Below are positions 1-9,245 of a stretch of 64,000 bases of DNA, piece after piece (the first letter of the stretch is position 1; each line of letters opens with the position of its first letter). Origin of the DNA: an uncultured Bacilli bacterium. Lineage in GTDB: Bacteria; Bacillota_I; Bacilli_A; RF39; UBA660. The stretch lies in NCBI GenBank assembly GCA_910587065.1, contig CAJUMA010000004.1:1-64000 (forward strand). Direction: 5' to 3'. The position numbers and the translations under genes are program-made. The notes beneath the pieces are model-generated. The model searched no databases and had not been told where the DNA came from. It saw only the letters and a list, made by a program, of their open reading frames with translations.

Positions 1-2715
1 TTAGTAGAAACAATAATGTCAAAAGCCAATGAAGATAGTATAAATAATTATAATGATGGAAATAAAGGAGAAGTATATGCATTTAATCATGCAGAAACTG
101 CTCAATTAAAAGCAAATACAGATTATAGATATATTGGTAATGTTCCTAATAACTATATAACTTATAATGATGAGTTATGGCGAGTAATTGGAGTATTCGA
201 AGATGAAAATGGAGTTAAACGTGCTAAGATAATGAAAGATACAACATTGGATTATTATTCTTTTGGCCAAACAAGTAATTTTTCCTCCTCTAAAATAAAA
301 AGTGTATTAGACGATTATCCAAACGATGAAGCATATGGACAATTGGACAATGTTGATTATTATTTAGGCTCTTCATCAGAACCAAATTTATCAGCAGATA
401 ATTTTTATACAAATGAGAGAAGTAAAACAATACCTAGTGGTAATAACTATGTGTTTAACGGTAAGGTAGGGCTTTTATACGCATCAGATTATTATTATAC
501 TTATGGATTAGGTATAAATGATGCTTGTTATAATAATTCTAGTTCTTGTACAACAGGTAACCCATTAGCATCTCCAAACAGTAGTTGGATGTTTGGAGAT
601 AGATATTTTTGGACTATTGATGTTAATTCTTCAAATTCTGTATTTTACATAACTCCTTATGGGCAATTATATATATCTGGAACTATGTCTAGAGAACAGG
701 TGCTTCCAGTTGCATATTTAAATGCTGATATAATACACTCTGATGGTGATGGAACACAAGAGCGTCCTTATGTTATTAAGAGTGCTAGTAATGACAAAAC
801 AGAGACAAATTATGATGGTGGAAATTTGGTTAATTTAGTTTTATCAAAGAAAAATGAAGATGATGCCAGTTATAGTAGAGAAACTAAAAAAGAAGTTTTT
901 GCTTTTAACCATGATATGACGAGTCAAGAATCGGCAACAAAATCATATCGCTTTATTGGTAATAATCCGAATAATTATGTAATGTATGACAATGAAGTAT
1001 ATCGTATTATCGGTGTATTTGAAGATGAGAATGGTGTAAAAAGAGCCAAAATTGTTAAAGACAAATATGATGAATATGATGGCTCGTATTTTAGAATTAG
1101 TATTCCTTGGCAAAGAGAGTATGACAGAAACTATAGCATTGCAGATATAAGTGAAATATATGAAAACGATTATGCGACTTCTTTTGTTAATAGAATTGTT
1201 AATCGTAGAATATCAGATGGCAATTTAGAATTAGCTGATAATGTTAATTGGTATCTAGGGGGCTTTAATTCAAGTACTGAGTCTGCAAATGATTTTTATA
1301 AAAGTGAGAGAGGAAACTCTGTATACCCTGGTAATAATAAAAATTGGAATGGTAAAGTAGGATTATTATATATATCAGATTACTTATATACATATGCGAA
1401 TGGAGTTGATGATATATGTTTTAACCATAAAACTTGTTATGTTAATGGAAATAGAGGAGACTTAGATTCTAGTTGGCTTCATAATGGTTATGATGAGTGG
1501 GTATTAAATTCATCTTCTGAAAATAATAATATTGTTGCAGTAATGAATGGGTACTCAAACTTATATTCAGAAATTGGTATCTTTAATTCTTCTACTTCAA
1601 CAAATAATAAGTATATTAGGCCAACTTTGTATTTAAAAAGTGATGTTGAATCTTTAGAGGGGGATGGTTCTAAAGAACATCCATATACACTAGCATCATA
1701 CGATTCAAGAAATTATGTATCAACATTGACCCCACCAAGTGATGTAACTTCAAAATCTAATATTGAAACCATTACTTTCGTTAACAGTGAACCAAAGGCT
1801 CCAGATAACGCAATAAAATCGTGGGACGCTTCATATGCTAAAAACAATAGCATAGTAGGCTATATTTTAGATGAAGATAGTAACGGATTATATGAATTAT
1901 ATTTTGTCAAAAAAGGAAAAATATATACTAATTCTATACCATCGTCCATGTTTAGTTTTTCTGAGTTAACAAATATTTATGGCATAGAAAATTTCTCAAC
2001 TAAAAACATATCTTTTGCGTATGATTTATTTCAAAACACTTTAAAACTTAAAACTCTAGACTTATCACATTTTGATACTGGAATATTAGAAAGTATGTCA
2101 CAAATGTTTGATATGTGTGGAGTAACTTCAATTGATGTTAGTAGTTTTGATACAAGCTATGTAACAGATATGTATGGTACATTTATGCAAATGCCTAATA
2201 TTCGCGAAATTGATATAAGTATGCTTAATACACCTAGATTAACTAGTATGCATGAAACATTTAGTTCGGCTGGCTATTGGAATAAAAATGTTTTAGAAAC
2301 TGTAAAACTTGGAAAAATTAACACATCTAAAGTAAAAGACATGGATTATCTATTTGAAAATTGTACTAAACTAAAAAATGTTGATGTTGCAAATTTAGAT
2401 TTTTCTGCAGGTCCTAATATCAATGGTATGTTTAGCTCTTGTTACGAACTTGAACATTTAGATGTTGATACTTTTGACATAACAGGTGCTATTACTGCGG
2501 ATGGTTTATTTTCTTATAGTTATAAACTTAATACAAAAGTTAAAATCACTTCGCCAACAGTTACTTCCTATAGACAAATGTTTAATAAAACGTCTACGGA
2601 AGATGGTGCTCAAATAACTTTTGATTATTCAAGTTCTACATCATCTTTAGTTGACAATATGATTGCTACTAAATCAGCTGATTCTAATGTTATAAAAGGT
2701 AGTTTATTGAGTTAA
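1..2715 (+). CDS. Large modular surface protein, 3' part (DUF6273-like modules plus BspA/DUF285 repeats)
   Basis: The reading frame is open to the left edge, so the gene starts outside the window; the first ATG at 16 has no ribosome binding site. Numbering from that ATG, two tandem modules of about 270 residues begin near residues 24 and 299. Each opens with YRYIGN/YRFIGN, PNNY and the block GVFEDENGVKRAKI and ends in an aromatic, Ser/Asn-rich tail (near SSWMFGDRYFW and SSWLHNGYDEW) followed by a YLNAD or YLKSD segment, as in DUF6273-type display domains. From about residue 592 come DUF285/BspA-type repeats (LDLSHFDTG, MSQMFDMCG, SSFDTSYVTDM). Such repeats occur on secreted or wall-associated adhesins. 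No anchor is visible at the C-terminus; any anchor must be upstream. It resembles the C-terminal parts of the genes at 19129 and 47794. Ligand unknown. Confidence 0.8.
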   Translation, partial: LVETIMSKANEDSINNYNDGNKGEVYAFNHAETAQLKANTDYRYIGNVPNNYITYNDELWRVIGVFEDENGVKRAKIMKDTTLDYYSFGQTSNFSSSKIKSVLDDYPNDEAYGQLDNVDYYLGSSSEPNLSADNFYTNERSKTIPSGNNYVFNGKVGLLYASDYYYTYGLGINDACYNNSSSCTTGNPLASPNSSWMFGDRYFWTIDVNSSNSVFYITPYGQLYISGTMSREQVLPVAYLNADIIHSDGDGTQERPYVIKSASNDKTETNYDGGNLVNLVLSKKNEDDASYSRETKKEVFAFNHDMTSQESATKSYRFIGNNPNNYVMYDNEVYRIIGVFEDENGVKRAKIVKDKYDEYDGSYFRISIPWQREYDRNYSIADISEIYENDYATSFVNRIVNRRISDGNLELADNVNWYLGGFNSSTESANDFYKSERGNSVYPGNNKNWNGKVGLLYISDYLYTYANGVDDICFNHKTCYVNGNRGDLDSSWLHNGYDEWVLNSSSENNNIVAVMNGYSNLYSEIGIFNSSTSTNNKYIRPTLYLKSDVESLEGDGSKEHPYTLASYDSRNYVSTLTPPSDVTSKSNIETITFVNSEPKAPDNAIKSWDASYAKNNSIVGYILDEDSNGLYELYFVKKGKIYTNSIPSSMFSFSELTNIYGIENFSTKNISFAYDLFQNTLKLKTLDLSHFDTGILESMSQMFDMCGVTSIDVSSFDTSYVTDMYGTFMQMPNIREIDISMLNTPRLTSMHETFSSAGYWNKNVLETVKLGKINTSKVKDMDYLFENCTKLKNVDVANLDFSAGPNINGMFSSCYELEHLDVDTFDITGAITADGLFSYSYKLNTKVKITSPTVTSYRQMFNKTSTEDGAQITFDYSSSTSSLVDNMIATKSADSNVIKGSLLS

Positions 2716-2741
2716 TATTTAACTTTTCTAATATCTTTTTA

Positions 2742-2770
2742 AAAGGATAATGTAAATTATCCTTTTTTTT
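2742..2770 (+). terminator. Rho-independent terminator after the surface protein gene
   Basis: Stem AAAGGATAA / TTATCCTTT with a six-base loop, followed by a run of eight T. It separates the surface gene from ezrA. Confidence 0.85.
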
Positions 2771-2877
2771 GTAAACTAATGTGAATACTTTATTATTATT
2801 CGATATATTAAAGTGTAAAGGTAATGTTTTTATTAATTCCTTATGATATAATTATTTATAGTAAAGGAGTGTTTTTT

Positions 2878-4605
2878 ATGAGCCCAGAATTTTTTCGTAT
2901 GGTAACTATATTTTATGGAATTATTACATTTGTTACTGTAATTGTAATTGCACTTCTTACTTTAAATAAAATAAAGAAACAGTATAAGAATACTCTCATT
3001 GAACTTGAAAGAAGTAAAAACTTAATTATAAGTGGTTCTATTTTAGCCGAACTTAATAAAGTTGAGTCACTTATAAATAATAAAGATTTAGAAGAAAAGT
3101 ATAATTATTGGAAGAGTTTATTTAAAACTATTAAAGACGTTGATGTATCAAATATAACTGATGAATTAATAAGTGCAGAAGAGTTACTTGATGGAAGAAA
3201 TTATAGCCAGGTAAAAGATCTTTTAGGAAGAATTGAGTTTGATATCTATATTTCTAAAAGTCGTGCTCAAAGATTACTTGAAGATATTAAGGAGATTACG
3301 CTTTCAGAGCAAAAGAATAGGGAAATTGTTACTAAATTAAAAGCTGATTATCGTTCTCTTTTCTTACAATACAATAATAACAATAAAGATGATTATAGTT
3401 TAATTGAAAAACCTTTGGAATTACAATTTGAAAATATTGATAAATTATTTTCGACCTTTGAACTTGCTATGGAAGGCAATGTTTATTCGGAGGTAGGAAA
3501 AATAGTTAAAGCTTTAGATGATTCAATTGGTAACTTAAGAGTTGTTATTGAAGAGGCACCAAGTATAATACTAATGGGTAAAAATTTAATTCCTAATAGA
3601 ATTAGTGAAATAAATAAGATTTATGAAAAGATGAAAAGCGAAGGATATAATTTAAATTATTTAAATATTGAATACAATATAAGTGAATCGGAAAAAAAAG
3701 TTGCTGATGTATTTGATAGATTAAATGTTTTAAATTTAGAAGATTCTATATTTGAACTTCGAACAATAATGGAGTATTTTGATTCTCTTTATAGTGATTT
3801 TGATAAAGAAAGAATTAGTAAAAAGATGTTTGATGAATACTTTAGAAGTGTCATAATGAAATGTAAGAAGTTAAAGAAGATTATTGGTAACTTATCAAAT
3901 AAAATTGATGATATTAAATATAGTTATGATTTAACCGATGATGATGTTAAAATTATTGTTGAATTAAAAGATGAAGTTTTAGAATGTGAAAATGGTTATA
4001 ACAGTATAGTTACTTTATTTAGAGAAAAAGAAACAGCTTATTCTAAGTTGAATAAAGAAATGGAACTAATTAATGCTAGGCTTTTAAAATGTGAAGATAA
4101 GCTTGATTATACTTTACGTAGTTTAGGATCTTTAAAAGAAGATGAAGTTCGTGCTAGAGAACAACTTGATGAAATAAAATCTATTGTTAAACAAGCTAAA
4201 ACGCATATGAATTCCTATAAGCTACCAGTAATACCCAAAAATTATGAAGTTCAAATTGAAGAAGCTAATGAGGCTATTAGGAATATGATTATTGAACTTG
4301 AAAGACAGCCAATAAGTATAAAGACATTAAATACAAGAGTTGATACAGCAAGAGATTTAGTATTGAAAGTTTATAATACTTCATTGGAAATTGTTAAAAC
4401 AGCTTCAATGGCGGAAAATGCAATTGTGTATGGAAATAGATACAGACCAGTTAATGCAAGTATCGATTCTGGTTTAACAAAAGCGGAAAGAGAATTCTTT
4501 AAAGGAAATTTTAAGAGTAGTTTAGAGTATGCTATTAATTCAATAAATGTTGTTGAACCTGGTATATATACTAGACTTTTAGAAGCTTATAAAAGTGAAT
4601 TTTAG
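2878..4605 (+). CDS. ezrA: Septation ring formation regulator EzrA
   Basis: Membrane-anchored negative regulator of FtsZ ring assembly in Bacilli. The protein has one N-terminal membrane segment (about residues 8-28) followed by some 540 residues of predicted long helices and coiled coils on the cytoplasmic side, matching the spectrin-like EzrA plan; 575 aa is the usual length. I chose ATG 2878 because AAAGGAGTG lies 6-7 bases before it, although the frame is open 18 codons further upstream. The cysteine desulfurase follows after 8 bases, the same ezrA-nifS order as in Bacillus, which supports both calls and points to Bacilli rather than Clostridia. Confidence 0.85.
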   Translation: MSPEFFRMVTIFYGIITFVTVIVIALLTLNKIKKQYKNTLIELERSKNLIISGSILAELNKVESLINNKDLEEKYNYWKSLFKTIKDVDVSNITDELISAEELLDGRNYSQVKDLLGRIEFDIYISKSRAQRLLEDIKEITLSEQKNREIVTKLKADYRSLFLQYNNNNKDDYSLIEKPLELQFENIDKLFSTFELAMEGNVYSEVGKIVKALDDSIGNLRVVIEEAPSIILMGKNLIPNRISEINKIYEKMKSEGYNLNYLNIEYNISESEKKVADVFDRLNVLNLEDSIFELRTIMEYFDSLYSDFDKERISKKMFDEYFRSVIMKCKKLKKIIGNLSNKIDDIKYSYDLTDDDVKIIVELKDEVLECENGYNSIVTLFREKETAYSKLNKEMELINARLLKCEDKLDYTLRSLGSLKEDEVRAREQLDEIKSIVKQAKTHMNSYKLPVIPKNYEVQIEEANEAIRNMIIELERQPISIKTLNTRVDTARDLVLKVYNTSLEIVKTASMAENAIVYGNRYRPVNASIDSGLTKAEREFFKGNFKSSLEYAINSINVVEPGIYTRLLEAYKSEF

Positions 4606-4613
4606 GAGGATAT

Positions 4614-5738
4614 ATGGTTTATTTAGATTATTCAGCGACAACTCCCGTACTTCCTGAAGTATTAGATAGTTATAATAAAGTAACAGAGGAGTATTTTGGA
4701 AATCCTAATAGTTTGCATAGTTTAGGTGTAAAAAGTAATGAACTTTTAGAAAGTGCCTATACCCAAATTGCTGAACTTTTAGGCATTAAGAAAAATGAAT
4801 TCGTAATTACTAGTGGGGCAACAGAAGCTAATAATTTGGCATTACTTGGGGTTGCCAACACATACCGTAGGTATGGTAATAGAATTGTTGTTTCAAAAAT
4901 GGAACATCCAAGTATTTATGGCATATGTAAACATTTAGAAAAAATGGGATTTGTGATAGATTATGTAGATGTAACTGAAGAAGGTGTTATTGACTTTGAT
5001 GATTTAAAAAGAAAAGTAACAAAAGATACAATACTTGTGAGTATTTGTTCCGTTAATTCAGAAACAGGTGCAAGACAACCATTAAAAACAGTTAGACAAG
5101 TAATAAGAAAAAATAATGAGAATTGTATATTACATTCTGATATGACACAAGCAATTGGTAAAGTAAATGTAAGCGTTCAAGATGTCGATTTAGCAAGTAT
5201 GAGTGGACACAAAATATATGGTCCAAAAGGAATTGGCCTTTTATATAAAAATAAGAATTTAGTTTTAACTCCACTTATGTATGGAGCACATGAAGGTGAA
5301 CTTCATCCTGGCACACCTCCGCTTCCTTTAATTGTTTCATTTGCTAAAGCTTTGAGACTTGCAGTTAAAGATATTCAAAAAAAAGATGAAGCAGTAAGGA
5401 AGTATCATGAAAAAATTGTTGCTCATTTAAGTCAATACAAAGATGTTTTAATCAACACAAGTAAGTATTGTGTTCCACATATTTTAAACATAAGCTTAAT
5501 GGGCATTAAACCAGAGACATTTATACATGCATTAGAAAGTGATGATATTTATGTTTCTAGTAATACAGCTTGTTCATCAGGCGAACCTAGTAAATCAGTT
5601 TATAATATGTATAAAGATGAAGACCGTAGTAAGACAACTATACGAATTAGCTTATCTTATTTAACTTTACCAAGTGAAGTTTCAGCTTTTTTAGATTCAT
5701 TTGATAAAAATTACGCTAGATTAAGTAATTTAAAATAA
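4614..5738 (+). CDS. Cysteine desulfurase, NifS/IscS family
   Basis: PLP enzyme that takes sulfur from cysteine for thiolation of tRNA, thiamine or Fe-S clusters. The fold-type I aminotransferase class V signature is clear: YLDYSATTP at the N-terminus, ITSGATEANN, HSDMTQAIGK, the PLP lysine in SGHKIYGPKG (about residue 203) and the catalytic-cysteine loop NTACSSGE (about residue 320). 374 aa is normal. AGGAGG lies 5 bases before the ATG. Next to ezrA, as nifZ is in Bacillus, where thiI follows for 4-thiouridine synthesis; here thiI is missing and a trpS T-box follows, so the sulfur acceptor cannot be named from the window. Confidence 0.88.
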   Translation: MVYLDYSATTPVLPEVLDSYNKVTEEYFGNPNSLHSLGVKSNELLESAYTQIAELLGIKKNEFVITSGATEANNLALLGVANTYRRYGNRIVVSKMEHPSIYGICKHLEKMGFVIDYVDVTEEGVIDFDDLKRKVTKDTILVSICSVNSETGARQPLKTVRQVIRKNNENCILHSDMTQAIGKVNVSVQDVDLASMSGHKIYGPKGIGLLYKNKNLVLTPLMYGAHEGELHPGTPPLPLIVSFAKALRLAVKDIQKKDEAVRKYHEKIVAHLSQYKDVLINTSKYCVPHILNISLMGIKPETFIHALESDDIYVSSNTACSSGEPSKSVYNMYKDEDRSKTTIRISLSYLTLPSEVSAFLDSFDKNYARLSNLK

Positions 5739-5787
5739 AAATTATAGTAAAATATTAGTGTAATCATTATAGGTAAATAGGTATAAA

Positions 5788-5816
5788 TTGACAAAAATAA
5801 TTTTCTATGATATTAT
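5788..5816 (+). promoter_or_regulatory. Sigma-A type promoter of the trpS T-box leader
   Basis: TTGACA at 5788, 17-base spacer, TATTAT at 5811. Transcription would start near 5823, just ahead of the T-box leader. Confidence 0.8.
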
Positions 5817-5822
5817 TTACCT

Positions 5823-6053
5823 AACTTAAATTGTTGATGTGGAGTAGTAGCTAAAACGTGAAGTTTAAGAGAGTTTGCAGATTTGGTGCGATGCAAATAA
5901 TGGATGTTTAGTGAATGGACCACTGAGAGATTCTTTGAATTTAGTAGGAGAATACGGAACTCGACCGTTATCATGAGACATATATGATAGTATATGGATT
6001 AACTATTTAGGTGGCAAGACTTTTTCCTATATGGAGAAGTCTTTTTATTTTTA
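5823..6053 (+). promoter_or_regulatory. T-box riboswitch controlling trpS
   Basis: A 230-base leader with T-box layout: a long stem I with a distal loop containing GGTGCGA, a candidate tryptophan specifier TGG at 5916 within GTGAATGGACC, a short stem near 5955-5975, an antiterminator element AGGTGGCAAG at 6009 and a terminator hairpin at 6016-6052 (AAGACTTTTTCC / GGAGAAGTCTT plus T run). Uncharged tRNA-Trp would stabilise the antiterminator and allow trpS transcription. The bulge bases TGGC would pair with GCCA, as expected for a tRNA whose discriminator base is G, the usual base in bacterial tRNA-Trp. The T-box core is shorter than the textbook AGGGTGGNACCGCG. Confidence 0.85.
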
Positions 6054-6068
6054 GAAATGAGGATATTT

Positions 6069-7076
6069 ATGAAAACTATTTTAACAGGTTTAAGACCAAC
6101 AGGGAACTTACATTTAGGACATTATTTTGGGGCTTGTGTTAATTATTTAAAATTACAGGACCAATATGATTTTTATTTAGAAATAGCTGATGTTCAAGGG
6201 TTAACCGATAATTTTGATAATCCGGAAAAGGTTAGAAAAAACGTTAGGGAGATTACAACTGATTTATTAGCAATTGGATTAGATCCGAATAAAGTGCATT
6301 TTTTTGTTCAATCGAGGATACCAGAGATTGCTGAATTAACTGTTTTTTATTCAAATTTAGTAACTGTTTCAAGACTACGTCGTAACCCAACTGTAAAAGC
6401 AGAAATTGCGCAAAAAAAGGAATTATTTGGTAATGATGGAGAATCTATATCGTATGGATTTTTAGGTTATCCAGTAAGCCAAGCAGCTGACATTACGTGT
6501 TTTAATGGCGAATTAGTTCCAGCAGGAGAAGATCAAATGCCATTAATTGAACAATGTCGTGAAATTGTTCGTAAATTTAATTCAATTTATGGAGATACTT
6601 TAAAAGAAACTTCAATATTACTATCCGATAATAAACGTATTAAAGGGTTAGATGGAAACGATAAAATGGGAAAAAGTTTAGGAAATGCCATATACTTAGT
6701 TGATACTGAAGAAGAAATAAGTAAAAAAGTTATGGGAGCCTTAACTGATACTAATAAAATAAGACGTGATGATAAAGCAAATCCGGAAAAGTGTATGGTT
6801 TATTATTATCATAAATTAGTTAATACAGAGGAAAATGTTAATAAAGTTTGTGGTGAATGCAAAAAAGGTGAACGTGGTTGTGTTCAATGTAAAAAAGAGT
6901 TAATCGAAGCTATGAATAAATTTTTAAGTGACTTTAGAACAAGAAGAAAAGTTTATGAAGAAAACCCTAGTTTAGTTGATGAAATATTAAATCAAGGTAC
7001 GCAAATTGCTAAAAAAGTAGCTAAAGAACAAATAAAAAATGTTAAAAAGGCTATGATGTTAGACTATAATGATTAA
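6069..7076 (+). CDS. trpS: Tryptophan--tRNA ligase
   Basis: Class I synthetase that charges tRNA-Trp. The HIGH-type motif is GNLHLGHYFGA (about residue 16) and the KMSKS-type motif is GNDKMGKSLGNA (about residue 202). The catalytic core ends in a C-terminal helical part with a cysteine cluster, CGECKKGERGC plus CKKE, also seen in clostridial-type TrpRS. 335 aa is normal. ATG 6069 is preferred over 6057 because GAGG precedes it at the right distance. It is the only gene after the Trp T-box and its promoter. Confidence 0.93.
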   Translation: MKTILTGLRPTGNLHLGHYFGACVNYLKLQDQYDFYLEIADVQGLTDNFDNPEKVRKNVREITTDLLAIGLDPNKVHFFVQSRIPEIAELTVFYSNLVTVSRLRRNPTVKAEIAQKKELFGNDGESISYGFLGYPVSQAADITCFNGELVPAGEDQMPLIEQCREIVRKFNSIYGDTLKETSILLSDNKRIKGLDGNDKMGKSLGNAIYLVDTEEEISKKVMGALTDTNKIRRDDKANPEKCMVYYYHKLVNTEENVNKVCGECKKGERGCVQCKKELIEAMNKFLSDFRTRRKVYEENPSLVDEILNQGTQIAKKVAKEQIKNVKKAMMLDYND

Positions 7077-7163
7077 GACGTTTATCTTTGTTGACACCTT
7101 ATATAAATTTTTTATATGGGAAAATAACATTCATGTTATAATTAATGTAGAGAGGTGTTTGTT

Positions 7164-7739
7164 GTGAAAGGAAAAAATGCATTATTAATTGGAATAGGAG
7201 TTATAGTTCTTATAGTTCTTATTCTTATTGTGGGAACAATAAAAAACTATAACGAGATAGTAGCACGGGAAGAAACTGTTACGAAAAGTTTAGCTAATGT
7301 TGATACTTATTTACAAAGGAGAGCTGATTTAATACCAAATTTAGTTAATACGGTTAAGGGTTATATGAGCCATGAAGAAAACATTATCGCAGAAATTACT
7401 AAAGCAAGAGAGAATTTAGTTGGAGCTAAGACAATAGATGAAAAGAGTAATGCTAATAAAAAGCTTACTGATGCTATTAATAATTTATATGTAGTAGTTG
7501 AAAATTATCCTGATTTAAAGGCAAGTCAAAACTTTATTTCTTTACAAGATGAAATAGCTGGATCAGAAAATAGAATTGCAACTTCAAGAAAAGATTATAA
7601 TGATTCAGTTAATTCGTATAATGCTTATATAAAAAGATTTCCTAATAATTTAGTAGCATCTATGTTTGGATTTACTGCAAAAAATTATTTTGAAGCAAGC
7701 GAGGGTTCAAATGATGTCCCACAAGTTTCTTTTGAATAA
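7164..7739 (+). CDS. LemA family membrane protein
   Basis: One N-terminal membrane helix (about residues 6-26) is followed by the LemA core: NEIVAREETV, then LANVDTYLQRRADLIPNLV, HEENIIAEITKAR, a second helical pair and the terminal FPNNLVASMFGF. Length (191 aa) fits. LemA proteins are small bacterial membrane proteins, usually paired with a TPM/YgcG-type protein as here; their biochemical role is unsettled. GTG 7164 is chosen because GAGGTG lies 5-6 bases upstream; a GTG at 7155 overlaps that ribosome binding site. Confidence 0.88.
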   Translation: MKGKNALLIGIGVIVLIVLILIVGTIKNYNEIVAREETVTKSLANVDTYLQRRADLIPNLVNTVKGYMSHEENIIAEITKARENLVGAKTIDEKSNANKKLTDAINNLYVVVENYPDLKASQNFISLQDEIAGSENRIATSRKDYNDSVNSYNAYIKRFPNNLVASMFGFTAKNYFEASEGSNDVPQVSFE

Positions 7740-8631
7740 ATATTTATTGACAATTCTAGTACTTGTAATTATATTTCCTTTGAATGTTTTTGCAAGAGTA
7801 ACTCCTACTCGGGAGTTTTTTGTAAATGATTATGCCAATGTTTTATCATATGAAACATGCAAATATTTGCAAGAGTCTAGTGAAGAATTATATAAAATAG
7901 ATGGTACTCAAGTTGTAGTTGTTACAGTTTTAAATTTGGCTGGAGAATCTATTGAAGACTATGCTAATGGTCTTTTTCGTGATTTTGGTATAGGGGAAGC
8001 TAAAAAAGATAATGGATTACTTATTTTATTTGCTTTAGAAGAAAGAAGTGTTCGAGTAGAAGTTGGATACGGATTAGAAGGCTTATTTAATGATGCTAAA
8101 GTTGGGCGTTATCTAGATAAATATGCCATTCCTTACTTTAAAGGTAATGATTTTGATACTGGAATAAAGAATCTTTATAATGCCTTTTATAATGAACTTT
8201 CCCTAAGTTTAGATAGGAAAGATAAGTTAGATGAGGCTCTTTTGAGTGCTTCAATGAGTAGTAGAATTCCAGAATTTTTATTTGTTGGTTTCTTAGGCAT
8301 AATTATGGGTTATTTTTATGCTTTAGCTATAGAAAAAAAGAATAGTTTAAAAGGAATATCATTTGGTATACTTGTATCTATTTTAGTCCTTTCTAATTTT
8401 CTTTTTCCGCATCTTTTAAATATTTATATTAGGTGTTTTATTATTCCTTTTTTAGTCATGTTTTTACTTAAAATTATGGGATTTTTAAATTTTTCATATT
8501 CAGATACAGGAGATTATCAAAAAAATATACTTGATCGCAATAGAGTAGCCCGTGGTATATCTTCTGGAACTAGTTTCTTCAAAGGCGGAGGCGGATCATC
8601 TGGTGGAGGAGGAGCTAGTAGAAAGTTTTAA
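7711..8631 (+). CDS. TPM domain (YgcG-like) membrane protein
   Basis: Signal peptide (about residues 8-28), then a TPM_phosphatase domain: FVNDYANVLS, QVVVVTVLNL, GIGEAKKDNGLLILFA, VRVEVGYGLEGLFNDA. Two to three membrane helices follow (about residues 190-265) and the C-terminus is the glycine-rich tail typical of the family (FKGGGGSSGGGG). The start overlaps the end of the LemA gene by 29 bases, preceded by GCGAGGG, so the two are translationally coupled. LemA/TPM pairs are widespread; roles in envelope or photosystem repair have been proposed for relatives, none tested here. Confidence 0.85.
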   Translation: MMSHKFLLNKYLLTILVLVIIFPLNVFARVTPTREFFVNDYANVLSYETCKYLQESSEELYKIDGTQVVVVTVLNLAGESIEDYANGLFRDFGIGEAKKDNGLLILFALEERSVRVEVGYGLEGLFNDAKVGRYLDKYAIPYFKGNDFDTGIKNLYNAFYNELSLSLDRKDKLDEALLSASMSSRIPEFLFVGFLGIIMGYFYALAIEKKNSLKGISFGILVSILVLSNFLFPHLLNIYIRCFIIPFLVMFLLKIMGFLNFSYSDTGDYQKNILDRNRVARGISSGTSFFKGGGGSSGGGGASRKF

Positions 8632-8649
8632 TGTTTAGGAGCTTATATT

Positions 8650-9174
8650 ATGAAAAAATATATTTCAATAGTATTCATTATTATTTTATTATCTTTATTT
8701 TTAACTCTTAATATTTCAGCTTTAAAAAAAGGAAATCATCCTGATTTAAAAACAACAACAACTAAGATAGAATCATCGAGTGATAGTATTTTAGATAAGA
8801 TTTTAATTAAAGGAGTAGAAAAGGAGATTAGTGTTAAAAAATTAGTGAGTCATTTAGGATTTAATCTATTTTATGTTGATGTTTTCAATGTGTCTCGTTT
8901 ATCAAATGGTTCTATTAATATTAGTCTTAAAGATAATGAAAAAAATTATATCTTGATTGAAAAATTACAAGAAAGTGAATATTATAAAGAATATGATGAA
9001 CTTAATACAAAAGAGATTGTTGATCGTAATTATTTAGTTAATTATAAGTTTTTAAAAGGAAACATTTTAACTTATTTAAAGATTACTAAATCTATAGATA
9101 TTAATTCGCAAAAATATGAAGAGATTAACGCATATTTAGATTATATGATAAGTAGTTTAGTTTTAACTAGTTGA
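8650..9174 (+). CDS. Secreted or membrane-anchored protein of unknown function
   Basis: No family recognised. 174 aa with a hydrophobic N-terminal signal or anchor (about residues 4-24) followed by a Thr-rich stretch (TTTTK, residues 36-40) and a mixed alpha/beta region of about 120 residues without cysteines. It starts 18 bases after the TPM gene with AGGAG upstream, so it probably belongs to the LemA-TPM operon and acts at the envelope. Confidence 0.6.
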   Translation: MKKYISIVFIIILLSLFLTLNISALKKGNHPDLKTTTTKIESSSDSILDKILIKGVEKEISVKKLVSHLGFNLFYVDVFNVSRLSNGSINISLKDNEKNYILIEKLQESEYYKEYDELNTKEIVDRNYLVNYKFLKGNILTYLKITKSIDINSQKYEEINAYLDYMISSLVLTS

Positions 9175-9245
9175 TTTACTAGTTTTTCTTTATTTTTTTT
9201 TATTTATGCTCTATAATTGAAGTGATATGAAGAGGTGATCATGAT

